This document shows, one piece after another, positions 1-8,561 of a DNA stretch of 64,000 nucleotides (position 1 is the first letter of the stretch; each line of letters starts with the position of its first letter). The position numbers and the translations under genes are program-made. The notes under the pieces are model-generated. The model was given only the letters and a program-made list of their open reading frames with translations, was not told the DNA's origin and did not search any database. The DNA lies in assembly GCF_016758175.1 (NCBI RefSeq), contig NZ_QYAB01000001.1, positions 91,970 to 155,969 on the forward strand, given 5' to 3'. The DNA comes from Leucobacter zeae (GTDB taxonomy: Bacteria; Actinomycetota; Actinomycetes; Actinomycetales; Microbacteriaceae).

Positions 1-1255
1 GCCAGGCCGTCGTCGTCGCCTCCGCGTCCCACTCGACGAGCTGCTCGACGGTCGGAGCGGCATCCGCCAAGCCGGTCGCGCCGGCCTCCGCGGTACCGGG
101 ATCCTGCGATCCATCCGCGGCGTCGGTGCCCGATCCGCCGGAGTCCGCAGCAGACCCATCCGCATCGGCCGGATCCGGATCCCCGGTGCCTTCGTTCACA
201 GTGTCTCCGTTCCCGGTGTCCCCGTTCGCGGTGTCTCCGTTCGCGGTGTCTCCGTTCGCGGTGTCCCCTCCCCCGGCGGCATCGGCTCCCGCATCGTCGA
301 AGGTGCCGAACCGGGTCACGAAATCGAGCGATTCCGGCTGCAGGAGCGCCGGCATGCCGAGCGCTGCTTGAGCAGCGGGATCCGCGTCGGCGAACTGGAG
401 CAGGAAACTCGGCAGCGACGTCGCTTCGAGTCGGGCCAGGAGATCCCGAGCGGCATCCGGCGCCTCGGTGCCGTAGGCCCGGATCCCCGCGATGAGGCGC
501 GGGTCGATCGCGAGCGTCGCGCGGCGCCCCTGCGCGCGGGTCAGCAGTTCGTCGAGCCGCGGAGCGATCTCCGCGAGCTGGGCGCGCGTCGGCAGCGTGC
601 GCACCGCGTCGGGGAGCACGAGCGGCACGATCACGGAGACCGGCACGGTCGATCCGCCCGCGCCCTGCCAGACCACGGGGGTCTGCGCCGTGACCTCGCG
701 CGGCGCGGCCGCCCCGGCCTGCACCGTGCCGGGGTCCGGCTCGGGGGCGAGCGTGGCGCGCACGACATAGACGCCGGCGCTCCCGCTCGCGGGGAGCAGG
801 AAGCGCGAGCGCGGCACCGTGATCGTCGTGCGCTGGACGTCGTGCGCGGCGGTTCGGCCCACCTCGGCCTCGCCGAGTCGTGAGGCGAGGGGCAGCGGCT
901 GCTCGGTCGCCTCCAGCGCCTCGTCGAGCGACGACTCGTCGGCGATCCGATCCAGCTCGAGCGCGAGCGAGACCGTGCCCTTCGGCAGGGGGGCCTCCCC
1001 CGTGTTGGCGATCTGCACGTCGAACTCGACCTCGGTCGCCGTCGCATCGACGACCGGCACGACCGGGGCGACGACGAGCTCGACCTCGCCCGACTCGACC
1101 GCCGGGCCGGGGGTCGGGGCATGGGTCTCCGCGGACGCGGGCGCGGCCGGCCCGGCGGCGATGGCCGGCGAGCCGCCCGCGAGCGCGAGCCCGAGCGCGA
1201 GCACCGACGCCGCGACCGAACGCGCGGGGGCGCGGCGGCGGTGAGTGGAGCGCAT
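1..1255 (-). CDS. DUF6049 family secreted protein (3' end outside window)
   Basis: The reading frame is open from an ATG at 1255 to the window edge, so only the first 418 codons are visible. The N-terminus (MRSTHRRRAPARS followed by an Ala/Leu-rich stretch ending near GGSPAIAAG) looks like a Sec signal peptide, so the product is probably exported. Then comes a region resembling the extracellular part of actinobacterial DUF6049 proteins, and from about residue 330 an acidic, Gly/Asp/Asn-rich low-complexity linker made by a 15-bp tandem repeat. The family sits next to cca and murJ-type genes in actinobacteria and is thought to be envelope-related, but its function is unknown. It is divergent from cca. 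The family name rests on my recognition of the sequence and context. Confidence 0.75.
   Translation of the reverse strand, partial: MRSTHRRRAPARSVAASVLALGLALAGGSPAIAAGPAAPASAETHAPTPGPAVESGEVELVVAPVVPVVDATATEVEFDVQIANTGEAPLPKGTVSLALELDRIADESSLDEALEATEQPLPLASRLGEAEVGRTAAHDVQRTTITVPRSRFLLPASGSAGVYVVRATLAPEPDPGTVQAGAAAPREVTAQTPVVWQGAGGSTVPVSVIVPLVLPDAVRTLPTRAQLAEIAPRLDELLTRAQGRRATLAIDPRLIAGIRAYGTEAPDAARDLLARLEATSLPSFLLQFADADPAAQAALGMPALLQPESLDFVTRFGTFDDAGADAAGGGDTANGDTANGDTANGDTGNGDTVNEGTGDPDPADADGSAADSGGSGTDAADGSQDPGTAEAGATGLADAAPTVEQLVEWDAEATTTAW
191..265. repeat. 15-bp tandem repeat inside the DUF6049 gene
   Basis: Five consecutive 15-bp units related to TCCGTTCGCGGTGTC. The fourth and fifth units (236-250, 251-265) are identical and the others differ by one to four bases. 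On the coding strand each unit encodes a five-residue NGDTA-like motif, so changes in copy number would keep the reading frame and alter only the length of an acidic linker. Confidence 0.85.
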
Positions 1256-1346
1256 GGGCACAAGTCTAGGGACCGCGGGCGCGCGGGACCCTGTGCGCGT
1301 CGGTGGGTGCGGTCCGCCGGTCGCACTGGCATCCGTGCACCGGCGG

Positions 1347-1352
1347 TAATCT
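1347..1352 (+). promoter_or_regulatory. -10 box (TAATCT) suggesting a leaderless cca transcript
   Basis: TAATCT ends six bases before the cca ATG. With the usual 6-8 base distance from the -10 box to the transcription start, the mRNA would begin at or next to the ATG. No good Shine-Dalgarno sequence fits between. Leaderless mRNAs are common in actinobacteria; the assignment here is inference. Confidence 0.5.
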
Positions 1353-1358
1353 AGGGGG

Positions 1359-2813
1359 ATGCCATCCCTCGCAGAGTCCATGGACGCGCTGCGCGCGATC
1401 GCAGCATCGGCGCCCGTCGCCACCCTCGCCGCAGCCTTCGCGGAGCGGGGGCACGAGCTCGCGCTCGTCGGCGGGCCCGTGCGGGACGCGCTGCTCGGCC
1501 GACCGGTGACCGATCTCGATTTCACGACGTCGGCGCGCCCCGACGAGACCCGGGAGATCCTCGACGGGCTCACGCAGAACGTCTGGGACGTCGGGCGCGA
1601 CTTCGGCACGATCGCCGCGCGCGTGCACGGCGAGACCGTCGAGATCACGACATACCGCGCCGAGATCTACCGCGACGACTCCCGTAAGCCCGAGGTGAGC
1701 TACGGCGACACGATCGCGGGAGACCTCGTGCGCCGCGACTTCACCATCAACGCGATCGCGCTGATGCTGCCCGAGATGCGCCTCGTCGACGTCGGGTCGG
1801 CGCCGGGGGCGGGAGCCCACGGGGGCGTCGAAGACCTCATCGCCGGGGTGATCCGCACGCCGGGCTCCCCCGAGTCGTCGTTCACCGACGATCCGTTGCG
1901 CATGCTGCGCGCCGCGCGGTTCGCCGCGCAGCTCGGTTTCGCGGTCGACCCGGACACGCGGGAGGCGATGGCGACGTTCGCCGACCGGCTCGACATCGTC
2001 TCGGCCGAGCGGATCCGCGACGAACTCGTCAAACTGCTGTCCGCCGACGACCCCGTGCCCGGCATCCGGCTGCTCGTGGACTCCGGTCTCGCTGCGCGCT
2101 TCCTGCCCGAGCTGACCGAGCTCGTCACGACGCAGGACGACCACGGGCGGCACAAGGACGTCTACGAGCACAGTCTGACCGTGCTCAGGCAGGCGATCGA
2201 GCTGGAGCGGGAGCGCCACCCGGATGCGGGACCCGACGTCGTGCTGCGCCTCGCCGCCCTGCTGCACGACATCGGCAAGCCCGCCACCCGCCGCTTCGAG
2301 CGCGGCGGAGTGACCTTCCACCACCACGACGTGGTCGGCGCCAAGCTCGCGAAGAAGCGACTGCGCGAGCTGCGCTTCGACAACGACACCGTGAAGCGCG
2401 TGGCGCGCCTCGTCGAGCTGCATCTGCGGTTCTTCGGCTACAGCGATCAGCAGTGGACCGATTCCGCCGTCCGGCGATACGTGCGCGATGCCGGCGAGGA
2501 GCTCGCGCGGCTCCACATCATCACTCGTGCCGATGTGACGACGCGCAACCGGCGCAAGGCCGAGCGCCTCGAGCACGCCTACGACGACATCGAGCGGCGC
2601 ATCGACGAGCTCGCCGAGGCCGAGGAGCTCGCGGCGGTGCGCCCCGAGCTCGACGGCGAACGGATCATGGAGCTGCTCGGGGTGGGACCGGGCCCGTTCA
2701 TCGGGCGGGCGTACCGGTTCCTGCTCGAACTGCGGCTCGACGAGGGCCCCATCGGGGAGGAAGCCGCCGCCGAGCGCCTGCTGGCGTGGTACGCGAAGGA
2801 GCAAGCGGAATGA
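1359..2813 (+). CDS. cca: CCA tRNA nucleotidyltransferase
   Basis: This 484-residue enzyme adds or repairs the 3'-terminal CCA of tRNAs in the cytoplasm. The N-terminal nucleotidyltransferase head shows GGPVRDALLG (residues 38-47) and DLDFTT (52-57), the nucleotide-binding and metal-binding motifs of class II polymerase beta-like transferases. The tRNA-binding poly(A) polymerase neck follows. A C-terminal HD domain is marked by LLHDIGKP near residue 302, typical of the long actinobacterial form. The gene overlaps the next by four bases (ATGA), implying coupled translation. The neighbourhood (DUF6049 divergent upstream) is the conserved actinobacterial arrangement. Confidence 0.95.
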   Translation: MPSLAESMDALRAIAASAPVATLAAAFAERGHELALVGGPVRDALLGRPVTDLDFTTSARPDETREILDGLTQNVWDVGRDFGTIAARVHGETVEITTYRAEIYRDDSRKPEVSYGDTIAGDLVRRDFTINAIALMLPEMRLVDVGSAPGAGAHGGVEDLIAGVIRTPGSPESSFTDDPLRMLRAARFAAQLGFAVDPDTREAMATFADRLDIVSAERIRDELVKLLSADDPVPGIRLLVDSGLAARFLPELTELVTTQDDHGRHKDVYEHSLTVLRQAIELERERHPDAGPDVVLRLAALLHDIGKPATRRFERGGVTFHHHDVVGAKLAKKRLRELRFDNDTVKRVARLVELHLRFFGYSDQQWTDSAVRRYVRDAGEELARLHIITRADVTTRNRRKAERLEHAYDDIERRIDELAEAEELAAVRPELDGERIMELLGVGPGPFIGRAYRFLLELRLDEGPIGEEAAAERLLAWYAKEQAE

Positions 2814-3583
2814 TGCAGGATCCGAAGACCTGGTTCGCCGGGGCCTCGCGCGTGCTCTTCGTGCACGCGCACCCCGACGACGAGACGATCACCACGGGCG
2901 GTACGCTCGCGGGACTGGCGGAGGCCGGGCTCGAACCGCTGCTCGTGACGCTGACGCGCGGCGAGCAGGGCGAGGTCGTCGCAGGTCCCCTCGAGGCCCT
3001 CGTGGCCGCCCACGGCCTCGCGGTCGCCCGGCAGAACGAGCTGCGCACGGCGCTCGGCATGCTCGGGATCGAGCGGCACGCGTTCCTGGGCGTCCCGCCG
3101 GCGCGGGCCGAGGGGCTCTCCCCCGTCATCTACGAGGACTCCGGTATGGCGTGGGGCCCCGACGGGCGGGCGACGGCCGGCGAGCACGCGACCGCCGATG
3201 CGCTGACCTCGGTGCCTGCGGTCGAGGCGCTGAACGACCTGTTCGCAGCGGCGAACGAGTCGGGAGCGGGAGCGATCGTGAGCTACGACGACGGGGGCGG
3301 CTACGGCCACCCCGATCACGTCATGGCCCATCGCCTGGCGCGAGCCGTGGCGCACGGGCTCGACCTCCCGTTCTGGGAGATCGCCGCCGCGGCTCCGGAT
3401 CCGGATGCGGATCAGACGGAGTCGCCGGTCGAGGTCCACGACGTCTCCCCCTGGCTGGATCGCAAGGTCGCCGGGCTCCGCGCCCACCAGACGCAGCTCG
3501 TGGTCGACGGCGACGAGATCGTGCACGTGGGCGGGCAGCGCCAGCCGATCGACGCGGTCGAATCGTTCCGCCGCCTGGCCTGA
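2810..3583 (+). CDS. mshB: PIG-L family deacetylase, MshB-like
   Basis: A 257-residue zinc-dependent LmbE/PIG-L amidase. The zinc-binding AHPDDE motif is at residues 20-25 and the second ligand motif HPDH at about 167-170. The order of blocks (VLFVHAHPDDE, LTRGEQGEV, DSGMAWGP, YGHPDH) closely follows mycobacterial MshB, which removes the acetyl group from GlcNAc-inositol in mycothiol synthesis. It is shorter than mycobacterial MshB (about 300 residues). The start overlaps the cca stop as ATGA; a second ATG follows immediately. The MshA homologue near 24.6 kb supports a mycothiol role, but mycothiol conjugate amidase or another PIG-L specificity is possible. Confidence 0.8.
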   Translation: MMQDPKTWFAGASRVLFVHAHPDDETITTGGTLAGLAEAGLEPLLVTLTRGEQGEVVAGPLEALVAAHGLAVARQNELRTALGMLGIERHAFLGVPPARAEGLSPVIYEDSGMAWGPDGRATAGEHATADALTSVPAVEALNDLFAAANESGAGAIVSYDDGGGYGHPDHVMAHRLARAVAHGLDLPFWEIAAAAPDPDADQTESPVEVHDVSPWLDRKVAGLRAHQTQLVVDGDEIVHVGGQRQPIDAVESFRRLA

Positions 3584-3653
3584 TCCCGACCCGCCCCGCT
3601 CCCGGCCGTGCGGGCGCTCCGTCGCCGGGTGTACAGCCACCCCGGCGAAGTGA

Positions 3654-3762
3654 TAGGCTGTTCTAGTTGTCTGCGTGCCGAGCAATCTGCGCGGCACGTC
3701 GGCACGAATGCACAAACACCCTCCTGCCACAGAAATCCTGTGGCCGTGAAGTCCGAAGGAGG
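3654..3762 (+). promoter_or_regulatory. rpsF promoter and structured 5' leader
   Basis: A TGATAGGCT extended -10 box (hexamer at 3654-3659) lies about 115 bases upstream of rpsF. The leader can form two hairpins: CGTGCCG/CGGCACG (3674-3680 with 3692-3698) and GCCACAG/CTGTGGC with a five-base loop (3726-3744). A strong AAGGAGG ribosome-binding site is at 3756-3762. In other bacteria the S6:S18 pair can bind its own rpsF leader; that this leader is such a site is only a possibility. Confidence 0.5.
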
Positions 3763-3772
3763 TGGGTCAGTA

Positions 3773-4132
3773 ATGCATCCGTACGAACTCATGGTGATCC
3801 TCGATCCCGGTATCGACGAGCGCACCGTGGCCCCCAGCATGGAGAAGTTCCTCGGCGTCATCCGCACTGCGGGCGGCGAGATCGAGAACACCGACATCTG
3901 GGGCAAGCGCCGTCTCGCCTACGAGATCAACAAGCAGTCCGAGGGTATCTACGTCGTGGTGAACTTCACCGCCACCCACGAGGCGACCGCCGAGCTCGAC
4001 CGCCAGCTGGGTCTCTCCGAGGCCGTGCTGCGCACCAAGGTGCTCCGCGCCGACGAGCTCATCGAGCAGCGCGCTGCGAAGGCCAAGCACGAGCAGGCCA
4101 AGGCCGCTCGCGCTGCGAAGGCTGGCGCGTAG
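3773..4132 (+). CDS. rpsF: 30S ribosomal protein S6
   Basis: A 119-residue protein beginning [13 protein letters not shown], the classic S6 N-terminus, with an Ala/Lys-rich C-terminal tail. S6 binds 16S rRNA with S18 in the central domain of the small subunit. The ATG at 3773 is fixed by a strong Shine-Dalgarno sequence. It heads the operon rpsF-ssb-rpsR-rplI, with ssb starting three bases after its stop. Confidence 0.97.
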   Translation: MHPYELMVILDPGIDERTVAPSMEKFLGVIRTAGGEIENTDIWGKRRLAYEINKQSEGIYVVVNFTATHEATAELDRQLGLSEAVLRTKVLRADELIEQRAAKAKHEQAKAARAAKAGA

Positions 4133-4135
4133 CCC

Positions 4136-4678
4136 ATGGCCGGCGAGCCGCTGATCACCGTCGTCGGGAACCTCGTCGCCGACCCCGAGCCTCGCGTCAG
4201 CCAGGCCGGGAAGTCGTGGGTGACGTTCCGGATCGCCTCGACGCCGCGCGTGCGCGATCGTCAGTCCGGTGATTGGTCGGACGGCGAGCCGCTCTGGCTC
4301 GGCTGCCGCGCCTACGGGGAGTACGCCGACAACATCGCCGCATCGCTCACCAAGGGCATGCGCGTGATCGTCCAGGGGCGTCTCACCCAGCGCAGCTACA
4401 CCGACAACCAGGGTCAGCAGCGCACCTCGCTCGACCTCGAGGTCGAAGAAGTCGGCCCGTCGCTCCGCTTCGCCACCGCCCAGGTCAACCGGGGACAGTC
4501 CCGCGGCCAGGTCGGCGGCTTCGGCGGCGGCAACCAGCCCCAGGGTCAGAGCAGCTGGGGTCAGCCCGCAGCCGCTCAGGAGAACCCGTGGTCGAACTCC
4601 GGCCAGGGTGGGAACGGGGGTCGCTCCGGCGGCCAGAGCGACTTCGGCGGCGGCTTCGACGACGAACAACCCTTCTAG
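4136..4678 (+). CDS. ssb: Single-stranded DNA-binding protein
   Basis: A 180-residue SSB with an N-terminal OB fold (about residues 1-115), a Gly/Gln/Asn-rich flexible linker, and the acidic C-terminal tip DDEQPF that recruits replication and repair partners. It coats single-stranded DNA during replication. Its position between rpsF and rpsR is the conserved arrangement. Confidence 0.96.
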   Translation: MAGEPLITVVGNLVADPEPRVSQAGKSWVTFRIASTPRVRDRQSGDWSDGEPLWLGCRAYGEYADNIAASLTKGMRVIVQGRLTQRSYTDNQGQQRTSLDLEVEEVGPSLRFATAQVNRGQSRGQVGGFGGGNQPQGQSSWGQPAAAQENPWSNSGQGGNGGRSGGQSDFGGGFDDEQPF

Positions 4679-4780
4679 TGCTGAGGTCGCCCTGCGGGCG
4701 ACCCGCACTGGCCGCCCGTATGCGGCGGTGAATACTCCTTGTTCCGGGTGACCGGGACGCATCACGAAAAGAGACCAGAT

Positions 4781-5041
4781 ATGGCAGGCAAGTCCAGCGG
4801 CGCAGGCCGCAAGCCGGCTCGCGGGAAGAACGCGAAGACTCTCGCTCCCGCGAAGAAGCAGACCGTCGGCGTCATCGACTACAAGGATGTCGCGACGCTG
4901 CGCAAGTTCATCTCCGAGCGCGGAAAGATCCGTGCGCGTCGCATCACCGGCGTGTCCGTCCAGGAGCAGCGACTGATCGCGAAGGCCGTGAAGAACGCCC
5001 GCGAGATGGCGCTTCTCCCCTACGCCGGTTCCGGCCGCTAA
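4781..5041 (+). CDS. rpsR: 30S ribosomal protein S18
   Basis: An 86-residue basic protein with the S18 core ([26 protein letters not shown]). It pairs with S6 in the 30S subunit. The start [11 protein letters not shown] gives the usual length. The 100-base gap after ssb may allow extra regulation, but I see no clear terminator in it. The residues CxxC seen in zinc-binding S18 paralogues are absent. Confidence 0.96.
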   Translation: MAGKSSGAGRKPARGKNAKTLAPAKKQTVGVIDYKDVATLRKFISERGKIRARRITGVSVQEQRLIAKAVKNAREMALLPYAGSGR

Positions 5042-5051
5042 GGAGAGCATC

Positions 5052-5501
5052 ATGGCGAAGGTAATTCTCACCAACGAGGTCCAGGGCCTCGGTTCGGCCG
5101 GAGACGTCGTCGACGTCAAGAACGGCTACGCGCGCAACTACCTCGTGCCCCAGGGCTACGGGGTGCACTGGACCCGCGGCGGCGAGGCCCAGGTCGCGCA
5201 GCTCCGCGCCGCCCGCGAGGCGCGCGCGCTCGCTTCGGTCGAGGACGCTCAGGCGCTCAAGGCCAAGCTGCAGGAGGGCAAGATCCGCTTCGAGGCGAAG
5301 GCCGGCAACGGCGGCCGCCTCTTCGGCGCCGTGAAGCCCGCCGGCGTCGCCGCTGCGGTCTCCGCCGCAGGCCTCGGCGAGGTCGACAAGCGCAAGATCA
5401 CGGTTCCGTCGATCAAGTCGACCGGCGAGTACAAGGTCGTCGTGCACCTGCACGAGGGCGTCGACGCCGAGATCACGCTGCAGGTCATCGCCCAGCGCTG
5501 A
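5052..5501 (+). CDS. rplI: 50S ribosomal protein L9
   Basis: A 149-residue L9 with the N-terminal 23S rRNA-binding domain ([38 protein letters not shown] signature, residues 1-40), a long connecting helix and the C-terminal domain. It follows rpsR by ten bases with AAGGAGAG as its ribosome-binding site and ends the operon; a strong hairpin follows. Confidence 0.97.
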   Translation: MAKVILTNEVQGLGSAGDVVDVKNGYARNYLVPQGYGVHWTRGGEAQVAQLRAAREARALASVEDAQALKAKLQEGKIRFEAKAGNGGRLFGAVKPAGVAAAVSAAGLGEVDKRKITVPSIKSTGEYKVVVHLHEGVDAEITLQVIAQR

Positions 5502-5517
5502 TCGCATCCGTGCTCGT

Positions 5518-5555
5518 CCGTGGGGCGGCGATCCTTCGGGATCGCCGCCCCACGG
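5518..5555 (+). terminator. Terminator hairpin after rplI
   Basis: A perfect 17-bp stem (5518-5534 with 5539-5555) closed by a TTCG tetraloop begins 16 bases after the rplI stop. There is no U-run, as is common in high-GC actinobacteria. Confidence 0.8.
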
Positions 5556-5660
5556 CGTTCCGGGCGCCTCGGGTTCGCCTCGAGCGCAGTGAACGCCGCG
5601 TGAACGCCAGGCTCCTTCGCGCGCTCGGCGCGAGCGCGGAGACGGGAATCGGGGCCGGCG

Positions 5661-5855
5661 TTGTCCACACGCCGACGCGCGCTCGGGATATTCAACTTCC
5701 ACTTGAAACTTGAATAACTTTTCCGATGTGGAAAGTTGTTTTTCCCGGTCAGAGCGAAAAAGCGCGAGCCAGTCCACAAGTCCTCCACAACTTGTCCCCA
5801 AGATTGTGAATAACTTACGGCATTCTGCGGTGAGTTTTCCACCGAGTTATCCACA
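5661..5855. promoter_or_regulatory. DnaA-box-like cluster in the AT-rich spacer before dnaB
   Basis: The 468-base spacer between rplI and dnaB holds an AT-rich stretch unlike the surrounding DNA. Within it are TTGTCCACA (5661-5669) and TTATCCACA (5847-5855), exact matches to the high-GC actinobacterial and the E. coli DnaA-box consensus, plus TTATTCACA on the minus strand (5805-5813), CTTTCCACA on the minus strand (5728-5736), TCCTCCACA (5781-5789), CAGTCCACA (5770-5778) and two weaker relatives (TTGTCCCCA 5792-5800, TTTTCCACC 5835-5843). The region could be a DnaA-controlled dnaB promoter, a DnaA titration site or an origin-like element. No dnaA or dnaN is in the window. Confidence 0.6.
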
Positions 5856-5969
5856 GGCCGATCTCCGGCCGGTTGGCCGATACCGATGGTGCCCGTAGCG
5901 TGAATGTCGGGGGTCGGGTATCTGATGCATCGGTAACCGATCCCGCAGTGTGAAGAAGGAGCGACCGAA

Positions 5970-7346
5970 GTGTCCATGGCGCATCTGGGAATCGACGACC
6001 CCTTCGTCGACGAGCCCTCCCGGGGGCACGAGCGGACTCCCCCGCACGACCTGCTCGCGGAGCAGAGCGCGCTCGGCGGCATGCTGCTGTCGAAGGACGC
6101 CGTCGCGGACGTCACCGGTCTGCTGACGGGCGCCGACTTCTACGTCCCCAAGCACGAGGTCATCTACGAGGCTGTGCTCTCGCTCTACTCGCGGGGCGAG
6201 CCGACCGATGTGATCACCGTCACCGACGAGCTCACGAAGACGGGCGACCTGCAGCGCGCCGGCGGTCCGGAGTACCTGCACACGGTCACGAGCATCGTGC
6301 CGACTGCGGCCAACGCCAGCTTCTACGCCGAGATCGTGGCCGAGAAGGCGCTGCTGCGCCGACTCGTCGACGCGGGCACGCGCATCGTCCAGATGGGCTA
6401 CGCGGGCGAGGGCGAGGCGATCGACCTCGTCAACGTCGCGCAGTCCGAGATCTACGGGGTCACCGGTGAGAGCCAGGGCGAGGACTACGTCCCCCTCCAT
6501 CTCGCGGTCGACGCCGCGCTCGAGGAGATCAACAAGGCCAACGGCGCAGCGGACGGCATGCTCGGTGTGCCGACGGGATTCAGCGAGCTCGACGCGATGA
6601 CGAACGGGTTCGCCGGCGGGCAGATGATCATCATCGCTGCGCGACCCGCCATGGGCAAGTCGACGCTCGCCATGGACGTCGCCCGCAACGCCTCGGTGCA
6701 CGCGAACGCCCCGACGGTCTTCTTCTCACTCGAGATGGGCCGTGCCGAGATCGCGATGCGTCTGCTCGCTGCAGAGGCCTCGATCCCCATGCAGACGCTG
6801 CGCAAGGGTGCGCTCGACAACCGCGACTTCCAGAAGCTCGCGGCCACGCAGGCGCGCGTCGCCGAGGCGCCGCTCTTCATCGACGACAGCCCGAACCTCA
6901 CGCTCGTCGAGATCCGAGCGAAGTGCCGGCGGCTCAAGCAGCAGCACGGGCTGCGCATGGTCGTCATCGACTACCTGCAGCTGCTCTCGAGCGGCAAGAA
7001 GTCCGAGAGCCGTCAGCAAGAGGTCTCGGAGTTCTCGCGCGCCCTCAAGTTGCTCTCGAAGGAGCTCGACGTGCCGGTCATCGCGCTGTCGCAGCTGAAC
7101 CGAGCCTCCGAGCAGCGCGCCGACAAGATGCCGGCGATCAGCGACCTGCGCGAGTCGGGCTCGCTGGAGCAGGACGCCGATATGGTCATCCTGCTGCACC
7201 GCGAGGCCGTCGGGGATCGCGACAGCCCGCGGGCAGGCGAGGCGGACTTCATCCTCGCCAAGCAGCGCAACGGTCCCACTGGTACCGTCACGGTCGCGTT
7301 CCAGGGCCACTACTCGCGCTTCCAGGACATGCCCCAGGGCATCTGA
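5970..7346 (+). CDS. dnaB: Replicative DNA helicase DnaB
   Basis: A 458-residue hexameric helicase that unwinds DNA ahead of the replisome. The N-terminal DnaB domain (about residues 25-130) is followed by a RecA-like C-terminal ATPase with the Walker A motif ARPAMGKSTL near residue 220 and the Walker B segment MVVIDYLQLL near 330. No intein interrupts it, unlike some actinobacterial DnaB genes. The GTG at 5970 is chosen because AAGGAG lies eight bases upstream; an ATG six bases later is the alternative. Confidence 0.96.
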   Translation: MSMAHLGIDDPFVDEPSRGHERTPPHDLLAEQSALGGMLLSKDAVADVTGLLTGADFYVPKHEVIYEAVLSLYSRGEPTDVITVTDELTKTGDLQRAGGPEYLHTVTSIVPTAANASFYAEIVAEKALLRRLVDAGTRIVQMGYAGEGEAIDLVNVAQSEIYGVTGESQGEDYVPLHLAVDAALEEINKANGAADGMLGVPTGFSELDAMTNGFAGGQMIIIAARPAMGKSTLAMDVARNASVHANAPTVFFSLEMGRAEIAMRLLAAEASIPMQTLRKGALDNRDFQKLAATQARVAEAPLFIDDSPNLTLVEIRAKCRRLKQQHGLRMVVIDYLQLLSSGKKSESRQQEVSEFSRALKLLSKELDVPVIALSQLNRASEQRADKMPAISDLRESGSLEQDADMVILLHREAVGDRDSPRAGEADFILAKQRNGPTGTVTVAFQGHYSRFQDMPQGI

Positions 7347-7480
7347 ATCCGTCGCGCGTCCCGCGAGCGGTGCTGCGCGTCCGTGCGCATCCCGCGCGCG
7401 CGGGGAATGCGCGCCGCGCGGCGGGCCGTTCGTCCAGGGCGGCACGATAGACTGGATGTCGGCGAATCGGAAGGGGCGAC

Positions 7481-8098
7481 ATGACCGCTGCGGGATCGGA
7501 TGCAGTGCGGTCGGTCGACCCCGCGGCCCGCTCGTTGCGCACGGCCCGGTTGATCCGCGTGGCCGTGCTGCTGCTCGCCGGCATCACGATCACGTTCACC
7601 GCCACGATGCACGGACGACTGGGCTTCGACGTCGCGGTCGCCGGTTTCGCCCTCGCCGCCCTCGGCATCGCGCACTTCCAGGAGTGGGTCGTCACCCGGG
7701 CTCCTGCGCGTACGCCGGTGACGCTGCTGCTCGCGATCTGCGGCGTGGGCGCCGCGATCGCCCTGCCGCTGACCGGCACGGTCACCGGGTTCGCGGTCGT
7801 GGTCGCCGCGTGGGCGCTCGCGAGCGCGCTGCTCGAGTTCATCGGCGCCGCGACTCGCCCAGGGAGCCGCCAGGACGCGGCCCTCATGGGTGCGCTCGGC
7901 ATGCTGCTCGCGATCCTCGTGCTGCTGGTCAGGGAGGACCAGGTCGCGATCCTCGGATTCTTCGGCGGGTACGCCGTGATCGCCGGAGTGTTCCTCGGTA
8001 TCTCGGCGTTCGACGTGAAGCGCGGAGCGTCAGGGACGCACCGCGACGGAGCGCTCCCGCAGCCCACTCCGCAGAACCCCGTGCAGACGCACCAGTAG
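7481..8098 (+). CDS. Multi-pass membrane protein, DUF308/HdeD-like
   Basis: A 205-residue hydrophobic protein with about six predicted membrane segments between residues 22 and 180, a charged N-terminus and a Pro/Gln-rich hydrophilic tail. It resembles actinobacterial proteins of the DUF308/HdeD type, whose function is not established. The GGAAGGGG ribosome-binding site fits the ATG at 7481. It is followed 17 bases later by another small membrane protein, probably in the same transcript. Confidence 0.65.
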   Translation: MTAAGSDAVRSVDPAARSLRTARLIRVAVLLLAGITITFTATMHGRLGFDVAVAGFALAALGIAHFQEWVVTRAPARTPVTLLLAICGVGAAIALPLTGTVTGFAVVVAAWALASALLEFIGAATRPGSRQDAALMGALGMLLAILVLLVREDQVAILGFFGGYAVIAGVFLGISAFDVKRGASGTHRDGALPQPTPQNPVQTHQ

Positions 8099-8115
8099 CC
8101 CGTAGAAAGCACACG

Positions 8116-8406
8116 ATGACCTCCCAGTCCCCCGAGCCCACCCCGACGAATCCCGTGACCCCGTCGCGCAGGGATCGCCTGCGCCCGCTCGAGCTCGTCG
8201 GCTTCTCGACCGGCCTCGGCATCTTCGCGGGTCTCATCGTGCTGCTCGCGACGCGCGACCTCGTGCTCGGAGCCGTCTTCGCGGGCATCGGTTTCATCGC
8301 GACCATCATGATGGTGGCCCTCGTGGGTCTCGGCGGGAAGCCCAGCGACGAGGACCTCGAGGCGCGCAAGGACCTGCGCAAGCCCGGCACGGAGGACTGG
8401 CACTAG
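8116..8406 (+). CDS. Small membrane protein of unknown function
   Basis: A 96-residue protein: a Pro/Ser/Thr-rich N-terminus, two hydrophobic segments (about residues 28-50 and 54-74) separated by a short charged turn, and a hydrophilic tail with SDEDLEARKDLRKPG. Short two-helix proteins of this kind are common next to membrane genes in Microbacteriaceae and have no known function. It is the last gene before a strong bidirectional hairpin. Confidence 0.65.
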   Translation: MTSQSPEPTPTNPVTPSRRDRLRPLELVGFSTGLGIFAGLIVLLATRDLVLGAVFAGIGFIATIMMVALVGLGGKPSDEDLEARKDLRKPGTEDWH

Positions 8407-8457
8407 CCGTCCCGTGGGGCGTGCGGTCGTAGCGCCGATCCACCGGCGCCACCCGAA

Positions 8458-8517
8458 CCACTACCGGCCCGCCGAGATGGCATCGGCTCCGATGCCATCT
8501 CGGCGGCTCAGTAGTGG
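8458..8517. terminator. Nested hairpin between convergent genes
   Basis: An 18-bp perfect inverted repeat (8469-8486 with 8489-8506) is flanked, after symmetric four-base internal loops, by a second pairing CCACTAC/GTAGTGG (8458-8464 with 8511-8517). It lies between two converging genes and probably ends transcription from both sides. Confidence 0.75.
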
Positions 8518-8561
8518 GTCGATGAGCCGGGCAGTCCCTCGGGGGATCCGCGCCGCGCGGC

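Noticed and set aside
5661..5855. Calling the dnaB leader the chromosomal origin of replication
   Set aside because: DnaA-box matches are real, but no dnaA, dnaN, recF or rpmH gene is in the window and no skew could be computed, so only a DnaA-box cluster is reported.
7456..8115. A fused reading frame beginning at ATG 7456 and running into the small gene at 8116
   Set aside because: Its first part is out of frame with the DUF308-like membrane gene and is arginine-rich nonsense; the real small gene begins at 8116.
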